Below, piece after piece: positions 20,592-27,424 of a stretch of DNA of 27,424 nucleotides. Each line of letters opens with the position of its first letter. Within the stretch, counting starts at the first letter, position 1. The notes beneath the pieces were generated by a model. It had not been told where the DNA came from. It was given only the letters and a program-made list of their open reading frames with translations, and ran no database searches. This stretch comes from a virus, in IMG/VR virus record IMGVR_UViG_3300050119_000079, positions 1 to 27,424 of that record; one strand, given 5' to 3'. The translations under genes were made by a program, and so were the position numbers.

Positions 20592-21479
20592 TTGACAACG
20601 CAATCAAATCGTATCAACCTGACAAGCCCTGTCGGGAGATTGGTACAAGGAGATCTTTACCGTGGATACACGAAGGATGCGGAAGGAAAAGATCTCGTGT
20701 ACAAGAACGGCGCAGATGCCGGCAAAGCGCGCGCGAACTTCTTTTTTGCGCTCGCCATTCCCAAGAATGCGGGCGAAACGCATTGGACAAATACTGAATG
20801 GGGCGCGAAGATTCTTCAAATCGGCGCGGCTGCATTCCCTGCCATGTATCAAAATCCAGCCTTCTCTTGGAAGGTCGAAGACGGCGATTCAAACGTTCCC
20901 AACAAGAAGGGAAAAGTTCCATCAGCGAATACCGGATGGAAAGGAAACTGGATTATCAAGTTTTCAACATCCATCGCCCCAAAAGTGTTCCGCGCAGAAG
21001 GCTCAGCTTTCTTCGAGACTGCCGATGTGAAATGCGGTTATTACGTCCAAGTGAACTTTGACGTTCAAGGAAATGAAAGCTCTCAGAATCCCGGCGTTTA
21101 TATCAATCCGACAATGGTTTGTTTCCGCGCCCCTGGAGAAGAGATCTCCTTCGGTCCGAACGTCGAAGACGCCGGTTTCGGTGCGGCTCCGCTGCCCGCT
21201 GGAGTGACCGCCGCTCCGCTTCCGGTTGCGTTGCCAATCCCTTCGTTGCCGGTCGTGGCTCCGGCGATTCCCGCGCTCAATGTCCAACCCAATCCGGGCT
21301 TCCTCACTGTCCCTTCTGTGGCAGTTCCCTCTGTGCCTTTACCCGCGGCGGTCCCTGCGACGATTCCTTCCCTTTCTAAGCGGATGACAGCGAAGGCAAA
21401 CGGCGCGACGTACGAAACGTTCATCGCCGCGAACTGGACCGATGCACAGATGATCGCGCAAGGATACCTGGAAGCGTAG
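20592..21479 (+). CDS. ssDNA-binding protein-like, DUF2815 type
   Basis: 295 residues from a TTG with AAGGAG seven bases upstream (an earlier frame start has no site). Residues 1-185 form the OB-fold-like body: LTSPVGRLVQGDLYRGYTKD, ANFFFALAIPKN, GNWIIKFSTSIAPKVF, VKCGYYVQVNFDVQGNES and NPGVYINPTMVCF, a pattern of the phage DUF2815/gp2.5-like single-strand DNA-binding family. Then comes a Pro/Ala-rich linker of about 70 residues and a C-terminal module ATYETFIAANWTDAQMIAQG, a repeated element seen in other phage proteins and probably a partner-binding tail. It coats single-stranded DNA during replication and recombination. Confidence 0.8.
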   Translation: MTTQSNRINLTSPVGRLVQGDLYRGYTKDAEGKDLVYKNGADAGKARANFFFALAIPKNAGETHWTNTEWGAKILQIGAAAFPAMYQNPAFSWKVEDGDSNVPNKKGKVPSANTGWKGNWIIKFSTSIAPKVFRAEGSAFFETADVKCGYYVQVNFDVQGNESSQNPGVYINPTMVCFRAPGEEISFGPNVEDAGFGAAPLPAGVTAAPLPVALPIPSLPVVAPAIPALNVQPNPGFLTVPSVAVPSVPLPAAVPATIPSLSKRMTAKANGATYETFIAANWTDAQMIAQGYLEA

Positions 21480-21482
21480 CAA

Positions 21483-21558
21483 GTTGCAGCGTATAAAAAC
21501 CAAAACGCGCAAGGTCCGTCTTTGACGGGGGAGCGTACCGGACCGCTCCAACTGCAAC
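21483..21558 (+). promoter_or_regulatory. Structured intergenic RNA element
   Basis: An outer stem GTTGCAG/CTGCAAC (21483-21489, 21552-21558) encloses three small hairpins: GCGT/ACGC, CCGTC-TTT-GACGG (21516-21528) and GGAGCG/CGCTCC (21530-21549). GGTCCG/CGGACC (21513, 21539) offers a competing pairing. The 105-base gap has no coding frame I would call. It precedes the ribosome site of the ParB-like gene and may be a leader or a processing site. It is not a tRNA. Confidence 0.45.
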
Positions 21559-21584
21559 ACTTTTGAGAAAAGAGGAATACGGAT

Positions 21585-22400
21585 ATGGCAGTTGAATTTA
21601 TCGTCAAAGGGGAAAAGGTCTCGCGCGGCAATACCGAGTACCGGCTTTATCCCGAACAACTCACAATCAAACATGAGATGAACGGACGTCACGAATTGCC
21701 GGACGTTTCGTATTTGGTTGCTGATATCGTCGCGCGTACCAATGCCGGCATCATTGGGCAAATCGAGCCTGTGACCATCCGCAAAGGTCCGAAGGACGAG
21801 CCAATTCTTGTCAACGGATTCTCTCGTTGGCGAGCTATCAGCGAGATTAACAAAAAGAAGCTTCTCCCGACTCCGATTCCGATCCGCTGCGTTTATACGA
21901 AACTCTCGGAAGCCGAAGCCTTCTTTACCAACATCAGTGAGAATCGTTTTCGGAATGCCACAACGCCGCTTGACGATGCTCATAACATCGTTCGTCTACG
22001 CGATGTATACATGAAGTCCGAAGAGGAAATTGCGCGGATATATCATCCAGGCGCGACGGATCTCAAATCTGCTATTGCCTGGATCAAGAAGACTGCCAAG
22101 CTCGCCAACATCACGAAAGAGATGGAGAAGGCCATACAGTCCGGGCGAGTCAAAGAATCGGCCGTTGCTACGATTGCTAAACTCTCCGAAGAGCAACAAA
22201 ACGCGCTTGCAAAAGGCGAAGGGGCAATCGAGAAGCCCGCGAAACCGAAAAAGGTGCAAACTTCGGATAAAGAGTTACTCCGGCTTGTTAACTCAGTTCT
22301 TGAAGATATATCCGGTGTTCTCAATGACGGCGGAACAGACGAATTTATCGAAGTCGAACGGAAGCTTCTCAAAGCGTTGAACGACTACGTGAGCAAATAA
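21585..22400 (+). CDS. ParB-like protein, second copy in the window
   Basis: 271 residues. An N-terminal ParB/Spo0J-like domain shows LYPEQLTIKHEMNGRHELPD, GQIEPVTIRKGPKDEP, LVNGFSRWRAISEI (the GxSRxxA-like box) and ISENRFRNATTPLDDA, followed by helix-turn-helix and helical parts (SEEEIARIYHPGATDLKSAI), then a Lys-rich linker (EKPAKPKKVQ) and a C-terminal helix. It is adjacent to the polymerase (TAATG overlap) and under the structured leader at 21483. It may bind origin or partition-like sites or act in replication initiation. It differs from the IbrB-type protein at 16839 in box sequence and partner. Confidence 0.8.
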   Translation: MAVEFIVKGEKVSRGNTEYRLYPEQLTIKHEMNGRHELPDVSYLVADIVARTNAGIIGQIEPVTIRKGPKDEPILVNGFSRWRAISEINKKKLLPTPIPIRCVYTKLSEAEAFFTNISENRFRNATTPLDDAHNIVRLRDVYMKSEEEIARIYHPGATDLKSAIAWIKKTAKLANITKEMEKAIQSGRVKESAVATIAKLSEEQQNALAKGEGAIEKPAKPKKVQTSDKELLRLVNSVLEDISGVLNDGGTDEFIEVERKLLKALNDYVSK

Positions 22401-24442
22401 TGATCATACCCGCCGCTCCGGACGGAAAGCCTGCCGCGGTTTTCGATACGGAATGCTACATCAATTTTTGGTTGCTCAAGATCCGGCCGCAAGGCGGAGC
22501 AGTCATTACTTTTGCTTTACGCGATGGAGCTCGTTTCGGTGCGGATACTCAAGCTCGAATCTATCAACTCTTGCAGCTCTTTACGATGGTGAGCTTCAAC
22601 GGAATTTACTACGATGTGCCGATGATCTCCGGCGTGCTCGCCGGATATACTACCGAGCAATTGAAATGGTTGAATGACAAGATCATCGTTGAAGGTTTGA
22701 AGCCTTGGGAACTGGAGTCAATAGGTCTCACGCTCTTACCGCCGCAAGATCATATCGACATTATCGAAGTGGCACCCGGCGCGGGCTCGCAGAAGCAATG
22801 CGCCGGCCGCATTCATTACAAGACGATGCGAGACCTTCCATACTCTCCGGATTCTTATCTTGACGCTGCGCAAATACAAAACGTCTCTGAATATTGTGAA
22901 AATGATCTTGAACAGCTCGAAGCTCTCTTTGATGCTCTGCGTCCGCAAATTTCCGTTCGTGAAGAATTGGGAAAACGTTACGGGATTGATCTTCGCTCGA
23001 AGTCCGATGCACAGATGGGCGAAGCAATTATCAAGACACTTTGCGAACGTGAGACCTGCTCCCGAATCTACAAACCCGATATCGATTGGAATCTTCGCTT
23101 TCGATATGAGCCGCCCCAATGGTTGAGCTTCCAGACTCCAGCGTTACGCGATGCTTTCGAGATCATCAAAGCATCGATTTTTGAGCTTGACGGGAGCGGA
23201 GCTGTCAAGATGCCAAAGCAACTTGAGGGACTCGAAATTCCTTTCGGTAAATCGGTTTATCGTCTCGGAATTGGCGGTTTGCACTCCTCGGAGAAACGTC
23301 GAGTCTACCGGTCGGATGAGACGCATGTAATCAGAGACGTAGATGTAGCGAGCTACTATCCGAATCTCATTCTCAATTCCGGTCGATATCCACTCGCGTG
23401 CGGTCCGGTCTTTCAGAAGGTATATCGCGGGCTCAAAGATGAGCGCTTGCATTGGAAGCATATCCAGAAGGATTTTGAAAAGCAACGCGTCAAAGTCAAA
23501 GATCCCGCGAGTGGAGAAGGATATCAAGCTTACTGCGCGAACGAAGGTTTGAAAATTGCTATCAATGGAAGTTTCGGAAAGCTTGGGAGTTTGTATAGCA
23601 TTCTCTTTGCGCCGGAGATGTTGATTCAAACAACTGTGACCGGACAACTTGCAATTCTCTTACTTATTGAATGGCACGAGATGCAAGGTATATCCGTTAT
23701 TTCAGCCAATACGGACGGGATCATTATCCACTGTGAGCGCGCCAAGCTACCCGTGATCGACAGCATCATAGATTATTGGCAGAAGACAACGGGATTAGAG
23801 TTGGAGCCTGCGGAATATGCCGCTATCTATTCACGGGATGTGAACAATTACTTTGCCGTCAAGATGGACGGAGAAGTAAAACGCAAAGGGGAATACAGCA
23901 AAGCCGGTCTCGTCGAGAAAAAGAATCCGGACGTTGAAATTTGCTCCGATGCCGTCGCGGAATTCTTAGCACATCGAACGCCAATCGAATACACAATTGC
24001 GATGTGCCGCGATATCCGTAAATTCGTCACGGTTCGTAAGGTTACAGGCGGAGCCGTCAAGCTTTGGGGCGAAGGACCGCGAAAGGAATTTCTTGTTCGG
24101 GATATGGTTCCGGTTTTGGAATCGAACGGATGGGAGAAGAGCGGCCGCGCCTGGACTCGTGACGGGCAAACAATGAAGGCGGGCGATGCATACAAAGCTT
24201 GCTTTCTACCGCAACGACCGGAGTATGTCGGGAAAGTCGTTCGATGGTATTATTCCACTCAATCTCCCGGTCCGATTGTTAGTAACGCAAATGGTAATAA
24301 CGTTAGTCTGTCTTACGGCGCAAAACCTTGCTTGATCTTGCCGGACGAATTCCCGCAAGATATCGACTATGAATGGTACGTCAACACTTCCCACGCGATG
24401 CTGGAAGAGATCGGATATAATGACAATGCCGCTAAAATTTAA
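22400..24442 (+). CDS. Family B DNA polymerase
   Basis: 680 residues. The 3'-5' exonuclease carries ExoI FDTECY (D16, E18), ExoII FNGIYYDVPM (67-75) and ExoIII YCENDLEQL (Y165, D169). The polymerase domain has motif A RDVDVASYYPNLIL (D315), motif B KIAINGSFGKLGS (385-397) and motif C ANTDGIII (T438-D439), where the usual first Asp of DTD is Asn. Length is that of a compact viral family B enzyme without protein-priming inserts that I can see. It is the replicative polymerase, acting with the prim-pol/helicase, clamp-like protein and SSB. Start overlaps the ParB-like stop (TAATG); the 3' end overlaps the next gene by 23 bases. Confidence 0.95.
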   Translation: MIIPAAPDGKPAAVFDTECYINFWLLKIRPQGGAVITFALRDGARFGADTQARIYQLLQLFTMVSFNGIYYDVPMISGVLAGYTTEQLKWLNDKIIVEGLKPWELESIGLTLLPPQDHIDIIEVAPGAGSQKQCAGRIHYKTMRDLPYSPDSYLDAAQIQNVSEYCENDLEQLEALFDALRPQISVREELGKRYGIDLRSKSDAQMGEAIIKTLCERETCSRIYKPDIDWNLRFRYEPPQWLSFQTPALRDAFEIIKASIFELDGSGAVKMPKQLEGLEIPFGKSVYRLGIGGLHSSEKRRVYRSDETHVIRDVDVASYYPNLILNSGRYPLACGPVFQKVYRGLKDERLHWKHIQKDFEKQRVKVKDPASGEGYQAYCANEGLKIAINGSFGKLGSLYSILFAPEMLIQTTVTGQLAILLLIEWHEMQGISVISANTDGIIIHCERAKLPVIDSIIDYWQKTTGLELEPAEYAAIYSRDVNNYFAVKMDGEVKRKGEYSKAGLVEKKNPDVEICSDAVAEFLAHRTPIEYTIAMCRDIRKFVTVRKVTGGAVKLWGEGPRKEFLVRDMVPVLESNGWEKSGRAWTRDGQTMKAGDAYKACFLPQRPEYVGKVVRWYYSTQSPGPIVSNANGNNVSLSYGAKPCLILPDEFPQDIDYEWYVNTSHAMLEEIGYNDNAAKI

Positions 24443-24713
24443 AGGTGAAACTTTCGATGCTCAAAAAATGGCACAACGCAACGGAAGCCCTGTCCAAGAT
24501 CGTTTGGAGAAGTATTTAAATACTCTTCCAAAAGATGAAATCTTCTTGAGCGAAGATATTGCGGATTCTTTGAAAATGTCTGTCAATGTTATTAAGTCAC
24601 AAATGCCAAGATATCATCGTTTCGATCCGTATATACTCGTTGTGAGCGGGCGCAGATTTTGGGGATCTCCGGCCGCAATCAAGCAACTTAAAAAGGAAAA
24701 CAATGAAAATTAA
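24420..24713 (+). CDS. Small winged-helix-like protein
   Basis: 97 residues starting MTMPLKFKGETFDAQKM; ATG at 24426 is also possible, and neither has a strong site, so translation is probably coupled to the polymerase end. The middle (DEIFLSEDIADSLKMSVNVIK) reads as a helix-turn-helix followed by a beta wing (YILVVSGRRFWGSP). It is likely a DNA-binding accessory of the replication operon. No specific family recognised. Confidence 0.65.
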   Translation: MTMPLKFKGETFDAQKMAQRNGSPVQDRLEKYLNTLPKDEIFLSEDIADSLKMSVNVIKSQMPRYHRFDPYILVVSGRRFWGSPAAIKQLKKENNEN

Positions 24714-25746
24714 AGACGCAGTAAAGCAGCCAACCATCGAAGCACAATCCGAAGTTGCACATCTGCGCGCCAAGGCACAACAACTCGAAACGAGTATGCG
24801 CGGGCTCCTTACGGAGCGCGGGAAGTACAAAGCTTTGGTTGATGAGCTTATCACGGCTGTAACCGCGATTGAGCCTTATCCACGCGTGGCTCTTCAGTTG
24901 AGCAAGAAGGCGAACAAGACACCCGTGGCAGCCGTGCTCAAGCTCTCCGATTGGCAGATTGGGGAAGTCATCAATCCGTCAGAGACGGAAGGCTTCGGAG
25001 CCTATACCTTCGCTCTTGCCGAAGAGCGCGTGAATACTCTCGTGCTGAAGGTTCATCAATGGATCAAGATGCACAGAGAAGCCGGTTATAACCTTCGCAA
25101 CCTTCATATCTTTTCAGAAGGGGATATTGTTTCCGGAAATATCCATTATGAGTTGGAAGTGACAAACGAATTTCCGGCTCCGGTCGCGACGGCCAAAGGG
25201 GGAATGTTACTCGCGCATTGTATCGCGCAGTTCGCTCCGCACTTCGATACCATCGATGTTTGGGAAATGAGTGCCGACAATCACGGTCGATTCACCCGCA
25301 AGAATCAGGCGAAGCAGGGAGCCCTAAATAACTGGGGATATCTCTCGCACGTCATCTGCAACGAGATGCTAAGTAAGCATCGCAACATCAATATCCACAT
25401 GGGCGAAGGAACGAAACTCCTTGCCGATGTGATGGGGAAAAAGTTCTTGATCTCCCACGGTCATCACATCTTGGGGCAGATGGGCATTCCCTATTATGGC
25501 TTCGCTCGCGACAAGGCCCGTGAAGCCGTCAAACGCGCTAAGACGCCAGACAAGATGTTTGACTACATCTCTATCGGGCATTGGCATGTGCCTGGAGTTA
25601 TCGAAGGGAATATCCTTGTAAACGGGAATCTTCCCGGCACGACCGAATACGATCATATGCAAGGTCGTCATGCCAATCCATCACAGGTTAGTTTTATGGT
25701 TCATCCGAAGTATGGCATATTCGATTGGACGGCATGGAGACTCTAG
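24703..25746 (+). CDS. Calcineurin-like metallophosphoesterase
   Basis: 347 residues, AAGGAAAACA upstream, overlapping the previous gene by 11 bases. An N-terminal coiled coil (about 15-50) precedes the catalytic domain: LSDWQIGEV, SEGDIVSG, SADNHGRF, ISHGHHIL and GHWHVPG supply the Asp/Asn/His metal ligands of the metallophosphatase fold (DxH, GDxV, GNHD-like, GHxH). Phage members resemble SbcD/Mre11-type nucleases or nucleotide phosphatases. No ATPase partner (SbcC) is adjacent, so it may act alone. Confidence 0.8.
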   Translation: MKIKDAVKQPTIEAQSEVAHLRAKAQQLETSMRGLLTERGKYKALVDELITAVTAIEPYPRVALQLSKKANKTPVAAVLKLSDWQIGEVINPSETEGFGAYTFALAEERVNTLVLKVHQWIKMHREAGYNLRNLHIFSEGDIVSGNIHYELEVTNEFPAPVATAKGGMLLAHCIAQFAPHFDTIDVWEMSADNHGRFTRKNQAKQGALNNWGYLSHVICNEMLSKHRNINIHMGEGTKLLADVMGKKFLISHGHHILGQMGIPYYGFARDKAREAVKRAKTPDKMFDYISIGHWHVPGVIEGNILVNGNLPGTTEYDHMQGRHANPSQVSFMVHPKYGIFDWTAWRL

Positions 25747-26114
25747 AACAATTCATTTGTACACGATGCAAAATTCCTAAAATCGATTCGGAGTTTTATC
25801 ATCGTCCGAGCGGATCTCGACGACCGCATTGCAAATCGTGTCACTATCGACAGGATTACAAACGTCTATGGGATTACAAACTTACTCCTGAGAAATATAA
25901 AGAATTGCTCGATTCACAAGGCGGCCATTGTGCAATGTGTTCTGAGACAGAAGGATTAGAAATTGATCATGACCACGCGTGTTGCCCGAAGCGTCCAACA
26001 TGCGGCAAATGCACACGGGGTTTACTTTGTGATAGGCATAACCGAGCCATAGGATTCTTTGAGACTTGGGAAGAATGGGTTATTGCCATTAACTACGTGC
26101 AAGGGAAACTGTAA
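25734..26114 (+). CDS. Recombination endonuclease VII
   Basis: 126 residues from the ATG inside the end of the previous gene; a TTG nine bases earlier is less likely. An N-terminal zinc module (CTRCKIPKIDSEF, CKSCHYRQD) is followed by the endonuclease VII core KLTPEKYKELLDSQGGHCAMC, LEIDHDHAC, TRGLLCDRHNRAIGFF. The DHDH and N residues form the HNH-type metal site. T4 endonuclease VII resolves Holliday junctions and branches before packaging; this protein likely does the same. Confidence 0.9.
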   Translation: METLEQFICTRCKIPKIDSEFYHRPSGSRRPHCKSCHYRQDYKRLWDYKLTPEKYKELLDSQGGHCAMCSETEGLEIDHDHACCPKRPTCGKCTRGLLCDRHNRAIGFFETWEEWVIAINYVQGKL

Positions 26115-26414
26115 ATGCAGAAGATGCCGGAAAGAGTGAAGATCGGACCGCACGTATATGCTATCGTGCGGACAGGCTTTCGAGATCGCATCGGCAACTG
26201 TGATTTTCAGGAACTCAAGATTTTCGTACAGGCTCGATTGCGCCGGAGTAAAGCTCAAGAAATTCTTTTGCATGAGGTATTGCACGGTTGCACTCATCCA
26301 ACCTTGAACGGAAATAAACGTTATACGGATGAAGATTTTGTTGAAGCTATCGCCCCAACTTTACAACAAGTCTTGCGAGACAATCCCGAATTGGTGAGGT
26401 ATCTATGCGAATAG
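26115..26414 (+). CDS. Small HExxH metallopeptidase-like protein
   Basis: 99 residues, ATG immediately after the previous stop. A beta-rich N-terminus (VKIGPHVYAIVRT) precedes an arginine-rich turn and LLHEVLHGCTH, with a zinc HExxH site, and a C-terminal helix with YTDEDFVEAIAPTLQQVL. This is the layout of small phage proteins related to ImmA/IrrE or SprT-type peptidases. Target unknown. The 3' end overlaps the next ATG. Confidence 0.7.
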   Translation: MQKMPERVKIGPHVYAIVRTGFRDRIGNCDFQELKIFVQARLRRSKAQEILLHEVLHGCTHPTLNGNKRYTDEDFVEAIAPTLQQVLRDNPELVRYLCE

Positions 26415-26965
26415 GAATTGACATAGATGGAGTGTTAGCAGATTTTACGCGCGTCTTCCGTGAAATCTGTTGCAAAGTTACCGGCCGGATCTTGCCGCTC
26501 CATTCCTTAACTTGGGAATTTGGAAATTGGAAGCTAACTCCGGACGAGTTGCGCGAAGCTTGGGAGATCGCAGGAGATACCCCTAATTTTCACATGAACT
26601 TACCGCTTATGCCGGATCTTTCGGATGCGTCTCTTTTAGAGTTGGGCTCTCATACGCTTGTCTTCATTACTAATCGCCGGCCGAGTGTGGGACTTACGAT
26701 TGAGCATCAGAGCGCGAGATGGTTGAACTATCGCTTCGGCCTGAAGTATCCGCAAGTTTGCGTTGTGAAAGATAAGGGGCCGGTCGTTGCCGCGCTCGGA
26801 TTAGATGTTTATATTGATGACTATCCAAAAAACTTGGAGAGCATTCGGAGGCATTCCCCGATAACACGTCTCTTCCTTCGCGATGCAAGTTACAATAAAG
26901 CAGAGACGCGATTCTTTCGTGCATATAACTTTCAGGAGTTTATAGCCCATGTCACTTCCGACTGA
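26405..26965 (+). CDS. HAD-family 5'(3')-deoxyribonucleotidase
   Basis: 186 residues. IGIDIDGVLADF (residues 3-14) is the catalytic DxD motif of HAD phosphatases; TLVFITNRRP is motif II and DKGPVVAALGLDVYIDDYPKN holds the Lys and Asp residues of motifs III-IV. The fit is to phage NT5C-like nucleotidases that remove phosphate from deoxynucleoside monophosphates and so tune nucleotide pools. GAGG lies upstream and the start overlaps the HExxH gene. Confidence 0.85.
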   Translation: MRIGIDIDGVLADFTRVFREICCKVTGRILPLHSLTWEFGNWKLTPDELREAWEIAGDTPNFHMNLPLMPDLSDASLLELGSHTLVFITNRRPSVGLTIEHQSARWLNYRFGLKYPQVCVVKDKGPVVAALGLDVYIDDYPKNLESIRRHSPITRLFLRDASYNKAETRFFRAYNFQEFIAHVTSD

Positions 26966-27332
26966 TGCCAAAGAACGCAAAGCAATTCCGATTACGACCG
27001 GCGTGCTCGATTACTTCCCCGATGCGCTCGCAGAAATCGCGCGAGTTTCACTTGCCGGCAACAAACAGCATTACGGACCGGACGCTCCGCTTCATTGGGA
27101 AAAGAAAATAGCCAATGATCATGCAGACTGTATCGTTCGGCATTTGATCGATCGAGGGACGCGCGATAAAGACGGACAACGGCATAGCGCCAAACTCGCA
27201 TGGAGAGCACTTGCGCTCTTACAAATCGAGTTAGATGAAGAAGCCAAATCCGTGAAGTGCGAAGTCCCAATGCTCGGAAAATGCTCAAAGGATTTCGGGC
27301 ATACTGGACCGTGTGAGCCAACCGAGCCTTAA
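26949..27332 (+). CDS. dATP/dGTP diphosphohydrolase-like protein
   Basis: 127 residues, AGGAG ten bases upstream, overlapping the nucleotidase by 17 bases. ITTGVLDYFPDALAEIARVS, GNKQHYGPDAPLHWEKK, HADCIVRHLIDRG and KLAWRALALLQIE match the all-helical family whose N-terminal domain is named dATP/dGTP diphosphohydrolase (DUF5664). It likely acts on deoxynucleotides together with the adjacent nucleotidase. The C-terminal CEVPMLGKCSKDFGHTGPC is Cys/His-rich. The end overlaps the leftward gene at the window edge by four bases. Confidence 0.7.
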   Translation: MSLPTDAKERKAIPITTGVLDYFPDALAEIARVSLAGNKQHYGPDAPLHWEKKIANDHADCIVRHLIDRGTRDKDGQRHSAKLAWRALALLQIELDEEAKSVKCEVPMLGKCSKDFGHTGPCEPTEP

Positions 27333-27424
27333 TGCTTGGCAGTGTAGTAATCAATCGCCGCCTGGAGAGCTACGCGCGGCACATCGGGCAACCAACGAAC
27401 GTACCAGGGCGAGAGCTTGGGATT
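27329..27424 (-). CDS. C-terminus of a leftward gene, cut by window edge
   Basis: The last 31 codons and stop are visible: NPKLSPWYVRWLPDVPRVAL, then QAAIDYYTAKH. The stop codon overlaps the convergent rightward gene. The frame is open to the window edge and the composition is protein-like. No function can be assigned from this piece. Confidence 0.55.
   Translation of the reverse strand, partial: NPKLSPWYVRWLPDVPRVALQAAIDYYTAKH

Noticed and set aside
21483-21558. tRNA gene
   Set aside because: The 76-base span and 7-base outer stem are tempting, but there is no T-arm TTCGA motif, no 7-base anticodon loop and no D-arm; kept as a structured element.
1-27424. CRISPR array, integrase, insertion sequence or attachment site
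   Set aside because: No regularly spaced repeats, recombinase motifs or transposase frames were seen; the direct repeats found are explained as short duplications.

Overview
The window is a stretch of tailed-bacteriophage genome of roughly even GC content. The evidence is a complete terminase pair (TerS, TerL), a DUF1073-type portal, a family B DNA polymerase, a primase-polymerase/helicase fusion, an SSB-like protein, endonuclease VII, nucleotide-metabolism enzymes, and many tiny genes packed with ATGA/TAATG overlaps. I see no integrase, tRNA, rRNA, CRISPR array or insertion sequence, and no recognisable capsid, tail-tube or endolysin gene, so those parts lie outside the window or are unrecognised. 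The host cannot be fixed. Sec-type signals and paired cysteines on two tail-fibre-like proteins hint at an envelope with a periplasm.

Layout. (1) 1-4754, leftward: two secreted, tail-fibre-like proteins (one cut by the left edge), the portal, three small genes and TerL. (2) 4848-5193, rightward island between terL and terS: promoter, hairpin leader and two very small membrane proteins, the second antisense to the end of terS. (3) 5142-5813, TerS leftward, then a 266-base AT-rich divergent control region. (4) 6080-8822, rightward accessory region: two proteins built on a Cys/His zinc motif, then small overlapping genes including a superinfection-immunity (Imm) homologue. Three units in the window start from nearly identical promoters. 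(5) 18689-8785, leftward: a TTG-started microprotein, a sliding-clamp-like protein, a ParB-like/PAPS-reductase-like (IbrB/IbrA-type) pair, an SF2 helicase, a C5 cytosine methyltransferase, a VRR-NUC nuclease, a second PAPS-reductase-like protein, a TetR-like regulator and the primase-helicase. (6) 18772-27332, rightward: a proline-rich conserved protein, a DUF2800 nuclease, SSB, a second ParB-like protein, family B polymerase, a small DNA-binding candidate, a metallophosphoesterase, endonuclease VII, an HExxH protein, a deoxynucleotidase and a dATP/dGTP diphosphohydrolase-like protein. A leftward gene enters from the right edge.

How it fits together. Two divergent replication operons fire from 18690-18771: one carries the clamp, DNA-modification and primase-helicase genes, the other polymerase, SSB, recombination and nucleotide salvage. 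The 6080-8822 cassette looks like early host-takeover and exclusion genes. Packaging and structural genes run leftward from the 5814-6079 control region.

Most unusual points: a 66-base in-frame insertion in the tail gene made of a duplicated start plus a 43-base near-copy of terS; a PAPS-reductase-like gene bracketed by a 22-base direct repeat, as if recently inserted; the opposite-strand micro-operon between the terminase genes; a shared promoter/operator element; perfect 14-base inverted repeats and a 22-base palindrome inside genes; and a modification-like cluster combining two PP-loop enzymes, a ParB-fold protein, a methyltransferase and a helicase.
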